Of a stretch of DNA of 64,000 bases, positions 19,041 to 27,357 are shown one piece after another; position 1 is the first letter of the stretch; the number at the start of each line of letters is the position of its first letter. The notes beneath the pieces are model-generated. The model searched no databases, had not been told where the DNA came from, and saw only the letters and a program-made list of their open reading frames with translations. The stretch lies in contig OZ252018.1 of assembly GCA_965247535.1 (NCBI GenBank), positions 1,798,001-1,862,000 of the forward strand, in the 5' to 3' direction. Made by a program: the position numbers and the translations under genes. Source of the stretch: JAPPHY01 sp965247535 (GTDB taxonomy: Bacteria > Chloroflexota > Dehalococcoidia > Lucifugimonadales > UBA2985).

Positions 19041-20465
19041 TTACATCCTGCGCCGCCTCGCTCGGAACACGAGCGCCAGCGCGCCGGCCACACCGAAGAA
19101 TGCGAGTAACCCACTGGCCACCAAGACGCCGGACGAACGCCACAGATCTGATTCCCGGTAGGTATGAAGCTGCACCGTAACGCTCGCCTGTAAGTCGTTG
19201 GCCTGCTCGCCTTGGCGCAGACGGCCGTCGCTCTCTACCTCGCGGTGCAGGACAACGCCGTCTCTCGCCATGGACGTGAGTGTCCCATCGAGGGCGGATG
19301 CGGGCACCAGGAAGCTGAGGAACGCTTCCTGGCTGTCTTGTCGAATCGTCATGATGACGCGACCCATAGTCCCACCGGACCCGTGCACCAACTCCTGGAC
19401 GCGGTTCACCGAACGCTCGACATCGTCCACTTCCATCTGCAGAGACGCTGAGGGAGAAACGGGCACGGAGCCGGGAGGCAGAACAAAGCTCACGGTAATG
19501 GTCGCTAGCGCCACGCTGCGCTGTATGAATTCGAGTTGCCCCTGTAATCGCTCGATGTCCGCGCGCACACGACTGAGTTCACGCTCGACTGTGAGCACAT
19601 CGCTGACGGACACTGCCCTGTCGAGCAATTTCAGCAGGCTCTCCTCAGTGCTTCGCTCGCTCCTGAGGCGGGCCTCAAGGTCGATGGCCTCTCCCGTAAC
19701 GTCCCGCTGGCCGAGGCTCTGCCCCAAGGGCTTCCCCAGCCGTTCGATGCCGTCGAGCGCATCGAGGAATCGGTCGCTGGGGACACGCACTACGGCAGAG
19801 CCGTACTCGGGGTTGGGGCCTCCCGAGGTGGAGATGTGCTCGACGTAGCCCCCAACAGACTGAACCAGCCCGCGAAGTCGGACGGAGGCCGCGTTAACGT
19901 CGATCACCTCAAGGTCAATCGACGCCTGAGAGATGATCTGTCGCTCGCTAGCCAATTCTTGAGGATTCCCACCGCTGGGTTGGCTGGTCGTGAGAGCGGA
20001 CTTGGGCCTTTCCAATGTTGTCGAAGCCTTAGGTGCCGGCGTTGGCTCTGCATGGTTCATTGGATCCATGGCGAGCGATCCGCTGACCGAGACACCACTC
20101 GCAAACTGGTTCCCATCAGGGTCCTCCAGGTAAGAATCGGTGTCGTCGAGGGTTATCGCTTCGAGTGACTCGCCATTGGCCCTCATCCATCGTCCATCCG
20201 CCAGAGAGGCCCCATCCTCACCGCCCGAGAACTGGCCGGTAGCGATTAGTGCTGTGCCTGCTCCCCCCAAGGTCAGCACAACAGCAGCCGCAGCGCCTGC
20301 CGCCACTAATCTCCATCGCCTCAGCCAACCGTCGGAGGACGTGGACGGCGGCTCCAATCTCGGCTCAACGCGTGCCCACAAGTTCTGTGACGCCGGCGCT
20401 TCGCTCGCCTCTGCGAGGAGTGCCTCCCGGATACGGAGTTTGGTGTTGTCATGCTGTTCGCTCAT
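19041..20465 (-). CDS. DUF4349 membrane protein, putative anti-sigma factor
   Basis: 474 residues. A 48-residue cytoplasmic head precedes a helix (about 50-75, LVAAGAAAAVVLTLGGAGTA). An extracytoplasmic DUF4349 domain follows (about 175-420), with ASIDLEVIDVNAASVRLRG, VGGYVEHISTSG, a coiled coil around ELSRVRADIERLQGQLEF, and VALATITVSFVLPP. A final helix near 440-462 precedes a basic end (RARRRRM). It starts 18 bp after the ECF sigma stop, which suggests it holds that sigma at the membrane. The head lacks the HC2 zinc-finger Cys/His set of classical anti-sigma factors, so the role is inferred from position. Confidence 0.82.
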   Translation of the reverse strand: MSEQHDNTKLRIREALLAEASEAPASQNLWARVEPRLEPPSTSSDGWLRRWRLVAAGAAAAVVLTLGGAGTALIATGQFSGGEDGASLADGRWMRANGESLEAITLDDTDSYLEDPDGNQFASGVSVSGSLAMDPMNHAEPTPAPKASTTLERPKSALTTSQPSGGNPQELASERQIISQASIDLEVIDVNAASVRLRGLVQSVGGYVEHISTSGGPNPEYGSAVVRVPSDRFLDALDGIERLGKPLGQSLGQRDVTGEAIDLEARLRSERSTEESLLKLLDRAVSVSDVLTVERELSRVRADIERLQGQLEFIQRSVALATITVSFVLPPGSVPVSPSASLQMEVDDVERSVNRVQELVHGSGGTMGRVIMTIRQDSQEAFLSFLVPASALDGTLTSMARDGVVLHREVESDGRLRQGEQANDLQASVTVQLHTYRESDLWRSSGVLVASGLLAFFGVAGALALVFRARRRRM

Positions 20466-20482
20466 CTCTCAGCCCCTAGTTC

Positions 20483-21001
20483 TCAACTGCCCAGTATCTC
20501 TCGCAGTTGCTCAAGCGCCCTCGCTAGCCGCGACTTGACCGTTCCCTCACGTGTACCCAGGGCGTCTGCCGCTTCTCTCGTGGAGAGGTCCGCGAAGTAG
20601 CGGAGCACAACGACTCGACGGTGATCGGCGGACAGTTGGCTGAGCGCCCGCCGGACCTCGTTCCGATCATCCGACCGTCCGAACTCCGGATCCGTGCCGC
20701 CACCTTCATTGGCCGCCGATAACGGTTCGACCGGCGCATGGTGGCGAGCCCTCGCGTTGAGCGCCTGGTTGACTGCGACCCGAACCAGCCAGGGCTTCAG
20801 TGGCTGGCCGAGGCGGAACGTCGCGATGCCCTTCCAAGCACGCACGAATGTCTCCTGCACCAGCTCTTCGCTGACCGCCCTGTCGCGCATCATCAGGTAG
20901 ATTGTGCCCATGAGCACGTTGCCGTAACGCTCAACAATCGGACGAAACGCTTCACGGTCGCCCAACTGGCAACGCCGGATGGCATCCTGTTCGTCAATCA
21001 A
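20483..21001 (-). CDS. ECF RNA polymerase sigma factor
   Basis: 172 residues with the two sigma domains. Region 2 (about 15-85) has ERYGNVLMGTIYLMM, EELVQETFVRAWKGI and PLKPWLVRVAVNQ. Region 4 (about 115-165) has LSADHRRVVVLRYFADLST and GTREGTVKSRLARALEQL. The start is taken as TTG 21001 after GGGAGAG. The regulated membrane protein follows directly, which is the usual ECF sigma/anti-sigma order. Regulon unknown. Confidence 0.92.
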   Translation of the reverse strand: MIDEQDAIRRCQLGDREAFRPIVERYGNVLMGTIYLMMRDRAVSEELVQETFVRAWKGIATFRLGQPLKPWLVRVAVNQALNARARHHAPVEPLSAANEGGGTDPEFGRSDDRNEVRRALSQLSADHRRVVVLRYFADLSTREAADALGTREGTVKSRLARALEQLREILGS

Positions 21002-21215
21002 GCTGTTTTCTCTCCCGGCTGCCGGAGTCCTTCACTATGATAATACAGGCCATGAGGGTGATCGGTTCCCAAGGAATTGTGGCGCGCGCCGGTGTGGGCA
21101 AAAGAGCCGATCAATTCACTAGCCCGAGTTGGCGAGGCCAGCCAACCTGGGAAGGCTAGCATCGATGGCCCAGCCGTCGCAAGGCAGATGGTCTTGTACT
21201 CCCGATTCACCTGCC

Positions 21216-21237
21216 CCGCTCAAATGGTTCGAGAACC
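21216..21237. repeat. Half-unit of the dispersed palindromic repeat at the integrase 3' end
   Basis: CCGCTCAAATGGTTCGAGAA matches the right arm of the copies at 4095 and 61153. The recombinase stop codon (21220-21222) and last codons lie within it. Confidence 0.7.
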
Positions 21238-22806
21238 CTCTTTCTCTATTGGCACAAACTCTTGGGTTGGGATACCCAATGTGATAGTAACGTTGTTGTC
21301 ACGGTCGATTGCGATCTGGTCCACGATCAGCCGCAGGACTTCTCGACGCTCCTCGGGGGGCAGGCCATCCAACCCATCGCCAACCTTGACGGCCCAATCG
21401 GCGACGTTCGACATAAGTACCTGCTTCTCGATAGCCATTGTCTCCTGGGCTCGGTAGTCATCAAGCTTCGCCCGTGCGTCCTTCAAGCGTTCGTGTATTG
21501 GCTTGCGCTGTTGGTCTAGCTGGCCCTCGGTGATCTTGCCGGATACGAACAACGAAATGGCCCTGTCCTCTTCTGTCTGGACTTTCCGTAGATCACGCTC
21601 TGCACCTGCAATCCGCTTCGGGAGCCCGCCGTCTCCCCGCTCCCCAAGGGATTCCAGGCCCTCCACGATGAGGTCGGGATTCTGGACCACCGTCTTGACC
21701 TCTCTCCAGACCAGCTCTTCCAACCTGTCGGCTCGGATGTACGGCCGTTGCCTGCACTTGAGGTCCTCCCTCTGCATCCCATAGAAGTGATAGTGCCGTT
21801 GGGGAGTCTTGAAGTTGTAACTGTACGTCTTGTCCTTGCGCTTCACCGTCGCCCGAGTCTTCGACCGGCAGGCGAAGAGCAGCCCGCACTCGGCGCACCT
21901 GAGGAGGCGCTGCAACAGGTAGAAGACCTTGGTGTTCCTCTTGGAGAGCGAGGTCCGGTCCTTCTTGACAGCCTGCGCCCGGTCCCACGTCTGCTCGTCC
22001 ACAAGGGGCGGGAAGGGCACCCCTATCCACGTATCCTCCGGCTGTCTGATGACCCTGTCCCTGCCCTCCGTGGCGATCCAGCGGGCCTTGCCGTACCACC
22101 AGCTGCCCTTGTAGACCTCCTTGCCGAGGAGGGTGTGGACGTACGAGTTCTGCCACCGCGAGCCCGGTCTCCAAGTTGGCGCGTTGTCGCGGGCCAGCTG
22201 ACGGGCAATCTCCAGACCCACCATCCCTTCGTGGACGTACAGGTGGAATATGCGCTGCACGATCTCGGCCTCAGGCTCGTACACCACCGGCCTGCCATCC
22301 TCCCCGATCCGGTATCCGTAGGGGACCGAACCATTGGGCATCCGGCCTTGCTTGGCCTTCCCGCGCCTGCCCATGGACGTTCTCTCTCGGATGTTGTCCA
22401 GCTCAATCTTCCCGATTGCCGCCATGATTCCGAACATCTTCATGTCGATGGGGTCCATGACCGACTCCAAGCGTATCTGGTGCGCCTCGACCACCTCCAT
22501 GAGGGCTGCAGCGGGGTACATCCCACGGCTGAGCCTGTCCATCTTCCAGCAGACGATGACGTCGAACCGGGCATCACTCGCATCTGCCAGCATGCGCTGG
22601 AACTCGGGACGCTTCTTGGACCAGCTTCTGCCCACCTCCTGGTAGCGCGCTACTATGATCAGCCCCATGCGCTCGCAGTAGGCCTCCATATCGGCGATCT
22701 GCTCGGATAGAGAGGTCTTGTCTTCCGTGTCCTGGCTCTTGTCCGAGACGCGGGCGTAGATGGCCGCCCTGTTGCCTTTAATCTTCCCGTCGATGGTCAT
22801 CACCAC
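21220..22806 (-). CDS. Large serine recombinase (integrase)
   Basis: A site-specific recombinase that cuts DNA through a serine. The resolvase domain (about 10-160) begins RAAIYARVSDKSQ with the nucleophile serine in ARVSDKSQ; the helix motif CWKMDRLSRG follows. The recombinase domain is at about 180-290 (GYRIGEDGRPVVY, PTWRPGSRWQNSYVHTLL). The zinc ribbon CAECGLLFACRS...CRQRPYIRA is at about 320-370, followed by a coiled-coil C-terminus (EEDRAISLFVSG). GTG 22806 has GGAGG 6 bp upstream; the adjacent GTG 22803 or ATG 22800 are equally possible. About 528 residues is normal. It marks the edge of an integrated element. Confidence 0.94.
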   Translation of the reverse strand: MVMTIDGKIKGNRAAIYARVSDKSQDTEDKTSLSEQIADMEAYCERMGLIIVARYQEVGRSWSKKRPEFQRMLADASDARFDVIVCWKMDRLSRGMYPAAALMEVVEAHQIRLESVMDPIDMKMFGIMAAIGKIELDNIRERTSMGRRGKAKQGRMPNGSVPYGYRIGEDGRPVVYEPEAEIVQRIFHLYVHEGMVGLEIARQLARDNAPTWRPGSRWQNSYVHTLLGKEVYKGSWWYGKARWIATEGRDRVIRQPEDTWIGVPFPPLVDEQTWDRAQAVKKDRTSLSKRNTKVFYLLQRLLRCAECGLLFACRSKTRATVKRKDKTYSYNFKTPQRHYHFYGMQREDLKCRQRPYIRADRLEELVWREVKTVVQNPDLIVEGLESLGERGDGGLPKRIAGAERDLRKVQTEEDRAISLFVSGKITEGQLDQQRKPIHERLKDARAKLDDYRAQETMAIEKQVLMSNVADWAVKVGDGLDGLPPEERREVLRLIVDQIAIDRDNNVTITLGIPTQEFVPIEKEGSRTI

Positions 22807-22840
22807 TGCTTGCCTCCTTTCACCCGTTGCCTCTGAAACC

Positions 22841-22872
22841 AAAAAGACCCGCCTCCTGTCGGGAGCGGGTCC
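22841..22872 (-). terminator. Intrinsic terminator in the leader of the recombinase gene
   Basis: On the minus strand GACCCGC / GCGGGTC, with further pairing inside, is followed by TTTTT. It lies about 35 bp before the recombinase start and after the 23000-23209 ORF. It either ends that upstream transcript or attenuates recombinase expression. Confidence 0.75.
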
Positions 22873-22999
22873 GCGAGTAGTACAATGCTATTCGCATCAC
22901 CTGCTCTATCAGGTGGCGCCACGGCCCGGGGTGTTTGCAGCATCGCCGGGCCAACTTCTACTTGGGATGCTACCATGATCAGTCTTCGATGAGAAGGCA

Positions 23000-23209
23000 T
23001 CAGTCCTGTTCCTCGCTCCCGTCACTATGAGGCGGGTCCGCTGCGGCTGGCGGTCCTTCGCGGTGCGCCAGCTTCAAGAGGATGGCAGTGAGGCGGCGCA
23101 GACGGTCCTCGGCGTCGGGTCCGGGGTCGCAGACAATGCCGGCGATCCTCACCTGAGCGCCATACCCGTCCCACCTGTCCGGTCCGTTCTGTCTCTTCGA
23201 TCTTCCCAT
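23000..23209 (-). CDS. Small hypothetical protein upstream of the recombinase
   Basis: 69 residues from ATG 23209 (MGRSKRQNGPDRWDGYGAQV). Basic head, then an amphipathic stretch DAEDRLRRLTAILLKLAHRE, then an acidic tail (HSDGSEEQD). Its position and charge resemble small accessory ORFs found next to serine recombinases, for example directionality factors, but no family is recognised and the role is not established. Confidence 0.45.
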   Translation of the reverse strand: MGRSKRQNGPDRWDGYGAQVRIAGIVCDPGPDAEDRLRRLTAILLKLAHREGPPAAADPPHSDGSEEQD

Positions 23210-23279
23210 TTCGCCTGCTCGGAGCACCCTCTAGTCGGCCCGCCGAACTCTCGTCACTGATGCGGCTCTCGAGTTAAAG

Positions 23280-24399
23280 TGTACTCGTTCAGGACATATG
23301 AGACAGAGGGGTCTCCGGGTGGCACTGAAGAATATACTCCATGGGAGAGTGATAGCCAAGGGACTGATGTGGGCGGTGTGTGTTGTAGTAGAGTTCGTGG
23401 TCTCTGAGAGCTGGGGTGATGTCCTGGACGGTCCAGTCGCCGTCGTAGAAGGCGTAGAACTCCTCCTTGTGGGTGCGGTGAGCTCGTTCGGCGAAGGCGT
23501 TGAGCTTGGGAGAATGAGGAGGAGTGGTGAAGAGCCGGATGCCTCGGTCTCGGCAAGCGGTCTCGAAGTCGGCCTGGAACTCTGATCCATTGTCCACCTG
23601 GATGGCGCGTACAGGGAAGGGGCATCGTGTCTGGAGGGCGTCCAGGATGCGGGTGGCGGTGTTGGCGGTAGCACGTGAGGCTATGAGTAGGGTGTCCCAT
23701 CGAGAGACGACATCCCGTGCGCTGAAGTGTTTGAGGACTACGCCTGGGAGAGGGCGGAGGTCGGTGGTGTCCAGGTGGAGGAGGTCACCGGGGGCCTTGG
23801 GGCGGTAGTCCCTTGGGGTGCGGCGTAGGGACGGCGGACGCGGCGTTTAGCGCTGGCTACACCGGGGCGTGGTGGTTCCTTCAGGACCCCGCGACGCTTG
23901 AGGTCGGCGAGTATGCGGCCGATGGTGGAGGTGGAGACCATCCATCCACGCTGTCGCAACAGGGGAGCCAGCTTGTCCTTGCCGAACCATGGCGGCTGCC
24001 GGCGCAGGTCCTCAATCGCTGTCACCAGCTGCGGGTCCCACTGGGGCGTCCGCCTGCGGTGGGGTGCACGCGACCTCGGCTCCAGACCCGGGATGCCAAC
24101 CTCCCTGCGACGCCGGGCCCAGCGGTACAGAGTGGAGCGGGGTATGCCTATCACCTCAGCAGCGACTTGACCCCGCAGACCCAGCGCCTGGAATTCCCGC
24201 CACAGGCGCAGTGCCCTCTCCCTTGCTCTCGCTTCGTCACTGACCGGCTCCGCAGTGGTTCTCGCCAGCCGGTCCGCTTGGTACAATACCCTGGGTAGCC
24301 CAACTACCCGCATGGGGGGCCCCCTTTAGTGTTTACTCACCTCAAGGATGGCCCCTCCTTTTCGTCTTGACTAGTCTCACATGTTTCTGAACGAGAATA
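23280..24399 (-). mobile_element. IS481-like insertion sequence, complete with inverted repeats and 4-bp target duplication
   Basis: 1,120 bp. The left end reads TGTACTCGTTCAGGACATAT and the right end, read inward on the minus strand, TATTCTCGTTCAGAAACATG; both continue into GTGAGAC/ATGAGAC, so the repeats are about 28 bp with few mismatches. AAAG lies immediately outside both ends (23276-23279 and 24400-24403), consistent with a 4-bp target duplication. One transposase gene fills the interior. Confidence 0.85.
23289..24313 (-). pseudogene. IS481/IS3-type DDE transposase with one frameshift
   Basis: The first part (24313 to about 23825) has a helix-turn-helix head: FQALGLRGQVAAEVIGIPRS and LYRWARRRREVGIPGLEPRS. 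The second part continues in another frame from about 23823 to 23289 with the integrase core: first Asp in LLHLDTTDLRPLPG, second Asp in VDNGSEFQADFE, Glu in LNAFAERAHRTHKEEF, ending YYNTHRPHQSLGYHSPMEY. All three catalytic residues are present; a single-base shift near 23823 separates the parts. Programmed frameshifting is not usual for IS481, so a mutation or sequence error is more likely. Confidence 0.85.
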
Positions 24400-24403
24400 A
24401 AAG

Positions 24404-24613
24404 TCTATGGGGAGGCTCGGATTCGCAGTAGGGCAATAACTCCCGGGCTGGCACGTGCCCCTTGGTAGAAGTTGGTGCACGAGACCGACATCCATGCCAT
24501 CTGCTCTTCGACTCCGAAGGCCGACGACCAATGGGAACAGGCATCCAAGACCTGGAGACGTAGGGAGCAGGCCTTCCCCTAGGCTGTAGGAGAAAGAGAG
24601 GGCGGGTGCAGAC
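24404..24613. other. Intergenic region right of the IS481-like element
   Basis: No convincing coding or structural signal was found in this short stretch. Confidence 0.4.
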
Positions 24614-25568
24614 TCACCGCTTGGCGGTGTGGAAGGGCCCGTGGCGTTTTGCGATGGCTCGCTGGTACCCAGGGACGACCTTCGGAGATTTTCCCCCGAG
24701 ACGCTGATGCCAGATGCGCCTCAGGGATTCGTAGGTAAGGCGAAGTGCCGGGTCTTCGGAGGCTTTCAGTACCTTTTCTAGGATGCGAATTCCGGACACG
24801 CCATCTGCCTCGGGCTTTATTCCCGTCCTGCGCATGATCTCGATGATGAACTGAATGTCGAGGTCACTCAGGAGCTTGGTCGACGTGGCGGGGCGATGGC
24901 CCGAGATCGGCCTCATGCCGGATTGACGCCGTGTACCGGCGTCAACCTCATTCTTCCACCCAGAGAGCTTGCTGGGTATGGTATTGCCCCGCAGCTTCAA
25001 CTCGTCCCAGATGAGCCCGAGGGCGTTGAAGTAGTTCGGGTTGGACTCGGATAGTTTGATGTACTTTTGCAGGGTCTTGCAGGTGCCTTCGCGCAGCCAC
25101 TGGTCTGCCAGAACCCGGCACTTCTGCTGACTCCCACTCCAGGCCGAAATAGTCCTCGCCTTGGGCGTCGGCCCTGAGTGACCTGCCGGGTATGTCGGCC
25201 ACCAGTGCCCTGGCAAGCCGGAGCGCCTCCCTGCAGGAAGGAGGGTCTGTGCCGCCGGGAGAGGAGCAGCCCACCTCGCGGAGCGCGGCCCGGCGAAGGA
25301 GCTCCCCTAGCAGCGTCAGTTCCCGGAAGTCCTGCCACAGCTCTCGCACCTCCACTCGCATACGGGCCAGAATGGACTCATCCTCGGCCTTCCTGTCCTT
25401 CCTCACTACGGCCAGCCGAATGAGTTCAACCGCGTCTTCTAGGCCCGGCCCGCTGCTCCCGAAGCCATCGGGGTCGCAGGCGAATTGCTCGATGAGTTCC
25501 AGGTACTTCTCGAAGACCCACCGGTTGTTCAAGTTCAGCTCGGTATTTCCCGTCGGAACCAATCTCAT
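24614..25568 (-). pseudogene. Unrecognised protein, copy 1 of a duplicated gene, frameshifted
   Basis: It starts at ATG 25568 (MRLVPTGNTELNLN), where ATGA overlaps the stop of the frame above it. It is read to about 25130 in one frame and then to 24614 in another. It is paralogous to the intact gene at 27358-28059: FACDPDGFGSSGP vs FACDPSAFGTAGP, RELWQDFRELTLLG vs RELWQDFPELELLG, DYFGLEWES vs DWLNLDWES, YFNALGLIWDEL vs YFNALRFLSEEM. Unlike the paralogue it has about 75 extra C-terminal residues (LLSDLDIQFIIEIMRRTGIK ... LRRIWHQRLGG). Predicted all-alpha and soluble. No known family recognised. The frameshift is near GGAGTCAGCAG at 25127-25137. Confidence 0.7.
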
Positions 25569-25957
25569 TCGCCCGACCTTCCTTCCAACGTGGTTATCCC
25601 AGCCGAGGGCAGTTGCACGAGATCTGAGAGGCATTCTCCGACAATGTCTCTCAACTCGCGTGTCTCTGGGTGCAAGTGAGCATGGCACACACACTCCCGC
25701 CCCAGCCGCCCCTTGCCACCGATTGAGGCCGGACATGACGGCGCGCATCCTTGCTGCACCTGCGGTGTCGCAGATCGCTCCGGACCAACCCACAAGGTCA
25801 GAGGTCGCATAGAACCATTGTGCGCAATCCCTGCCCCAACTGCAAGAGGCGCCGGCGGGAGTATGGTCCTGATGGCATTCCACCGATTCGTCCTTGCTAC
25901 TCCATGCCGTGCCATTGCAGGGCGCATCCGGCCGACTCTCGGCCGACGTCGTCTCAA
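25565..25957 (-). CDS. Hypothetical protein overlapping copy-1 gene start
   Basis: Up to 130 residues, ending with TGA inside the ATGA start of the downstream gene, an arrangement typical of coupled translation. The C-terminal part contains a Cys/His cluster (CVCHAHLHPETRELRDIVGE). The N-terminal part is Arg/Pro-rich and less convincing, so the true start may be internal. The corresponding frame upstream of copy 2 is different. No family recognised. Confidence 0.35.
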   Translation of the reverse strand: MRRRRPRVGRMRPAMARHGVARTNRWNAIRTILPPAPLAVGAGIAHNGSMRPLTLWVGPERSATPQVQQGCAPSCPASIGGKGRLGRECVCHAHLHPETRELRDIVGECLSDLVQLPSAGITTLEGRSGE

Positions 25958-26542
25958 ACTGTCCGCACCTCAGCCTGTTATGTCGCTGCGAAGCAAATGA
26001 AGGGTGACTCCGATGTCGTCCCCCAAAATGCGTTTATCGATCGAGAGGGCCACTTAGGATAAGCCGGAGTGACTAGTCAGGCAGGGGATGCTGCCGCTTG
26101 AGAGCCTTGGATGGCAACCCGGGGTTGAAGTAGCCTGCAGGCATCGGAGACGGCAGGTCGCGGAACGGGCCCTCCGGCCATGACGCGAACGCCCGCCGCT
26201 GGCGCAAGGATGGCACGGAGGCCGTGAATGGGGCCCTGAGTAGTACGATGGGGTCTGGATTACACCCTCAGATGGGCTGTGCGGGCGCTATTGATGCCCT
26301 TCGCTCAGGGCGCAGCAGCCCCAGACGGGGTCTCAGCAACGGGGACGGCCAACGTCCCGATACCCCCCTGGATGTATCGCCAGCTGTCTAGCACGGCCTG
26401 GAAGCCCGCGAGGGCCACCGGCTCCAGACGATGGAGGACCAAGATGCGGAGTGCGGGCGACCTGACGAGGTGCCGTCGGGCTATACGACGACGTCGAGCA
26501 AGAGCTCGCGACCCCTTCAGCAGCTTGGAGGCGGTGGCCATA
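25958..26542. other. Low-coding region inside duplicated unit 1
   Basis: Several overlapping frames exist but none has a ribosome site plus a credible protein. The segment GCCCTTCGCTCAGGGCGC at 26298-26315 matches GCCCTTCGCTCAGAGCGC at 28832-28849 in unit 2, showing that the noncoding part was duplicated too. Confidence 0.5.
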
Positions 26543-26878
26543 CTAATACCAGCCACGAGGGTCGCCCGTGGCCTGCCTGATCTTCTCGGAAGTCACGGGC
26601 TGCCCTGGCCACTTCTCTATAGGAGCGTCGCCCCTTGCAGAGTAGTGCGCCAGCTCAGGCGGATCAACGTGCCATCCAGGCATGACCACCTGCCATACCT
26701 TCAATGGGTCTAGGCCGATTCCCCAGAGAAGGGGGGGGTCAGAGTTTTGAATCTCTCTAATATAATATACCCGCGTGAAGAGGCGTTGATTCCTATCTTT
26801 CACTCTTGTGCCTGTATGTTGTTGCTGTGTTTGCAGTCTATTAGCAGCCAGGTTCATGGTATCTTCGCTTATGTTCAT
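26543..26878 (-). CDS. Unrecognised small protein with FTRVYYIREI motif, copy 1
   Basis: Up to 111 residues. The core FTRVYYIREI (encoded at 26749-26777) and the later ARGDAPIEKWPGQPVT and ATGDPRGWY are shared with the frame at 29034-29243, where the same positions read FTRVYYIREI, SHGDPRIEK-stop-PRRPVT and SGDERDW. Conservation of spaced motifs in one frame supports real coding origin. The start is uncertain; KDRNQRL precedes the motif. No family recognised. Confidence 0.5.
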   Translation of the reverse strand: MNISEDTMNLAANRLQTQQQHTGTRVKDRNQRLFTRVYYIREIQNSDPPLLWGIGLDPLKVWQVVMPGWHVDPPELAHYSARGDAPIEKWPGQPVTSEKIRQATGDPRGWY

Positions 26879-26925
26879 GGTAGGTTCGTGGTATGTTCGC
26901 CAAGGTTCACGGTATCTTTGTGCGC

Positions 26926-27183
26926 TTAAATGCGCCGCCCGCGGAGGGCTAATCGCGTCCTCTCGCGTCGGGCCGCCACCTGTTCTGGTGTTAGCAGCGG
27001 CGGTATGTCCGCGGCCTCTAGCGGGACCTCCTTGTGAGTCTTGCCGTTGACCACTTTGCTCACCGTGACTGTCGAAAAACCGAAGTGCGCCGCGATGTCC
27101 ACGATTGTGTAGCCGAGCCCAAAGTACTTCCGCATCAAGGCAACTTCCTGGGGCTTCACATGTCTACGCTGCTTCTTTGTCAT
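26926..27183 (-). CDS. Small helix-turn-helix DNA-binding protein
   Basis: 85 residues. A Lys/Arg head (MTKKQRRHVKPQE) precedes a clear HTH (about 17-48): ALMRKYFGLGYTIVDIAAHF, then GFSTVTVSKVVNGKTHK. It is LacI/resolvase-like in spacing. A basic tail follows (VAARRERTRLALRGRRI). This looks like the DNA-binding half of an invertase or a stand-alone repressor. It is the third gene of a minus-strand series after the copy-2 gene and a 49-residue ORF (gaps of 9 and 15 bp), so it may regulate that series. Confidence 0.72.
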   Translation of the reverse strand: MTKKQRRHVKPQEVALMRKYFGLGYTIVDIAAHFGFSTVTVSKVVNGKTHKEVPLEAADIPPLLTPEQVAARRERTRLALRGRRI

Positions 27184-27198
27184 GGTGGCTAATACCCC

Positions 27199-27348
27199 CT
27201 ATATCCTAGTTCGCCGGCATGAACCGCCACCGCCGATGTCTATGGCGACGACTAGCTCCGGCAGCTTGTAGCCGCCCTTCTTTTCGTCCGGGCGAGCCCG
27301 CCCGCGCCTGCGCTTGGACGCCTTCTGCGCGCGTTGGTTGTCCTGCAT
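27199..27348 (-). CDS. 49-residue basic ORF
   Basis: ATG 27348 lies 9 bp after the stop of the copy-2 gene, and the stop at 27199 is 15 bp before the HTH gene. It starts MQDNQRAQKASKRRRGRARP and is then GGYKLPELVVAIDIGGGG. The first half is strongly basic, which suggests nucleic-acid contact. Tight spacing on both sides is the main support. Confidence 0.4.
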   Translation of the reverse strand: MQDNQRAQKASKRRRGRARPDEKKGGYKLPELVVAIDIGGGGSCRRTRI

Positions 27349-27357
27349 TGTAGATTG

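Noticed and set aside
20483..21220. ECF-type autoregulated promoter upstream of the sigma gene
   Set aside because: A GGAACC is present at about 21070 on the minus strand but no matching -10 at the required spacing.
26305..26556. Arg-rich 83-residue minus-strand frame after the FTRVYYIREI gene
   Set aside because: Overlaps the upstream gene, has biased composition, and the second unit keeps no equivalent frame.
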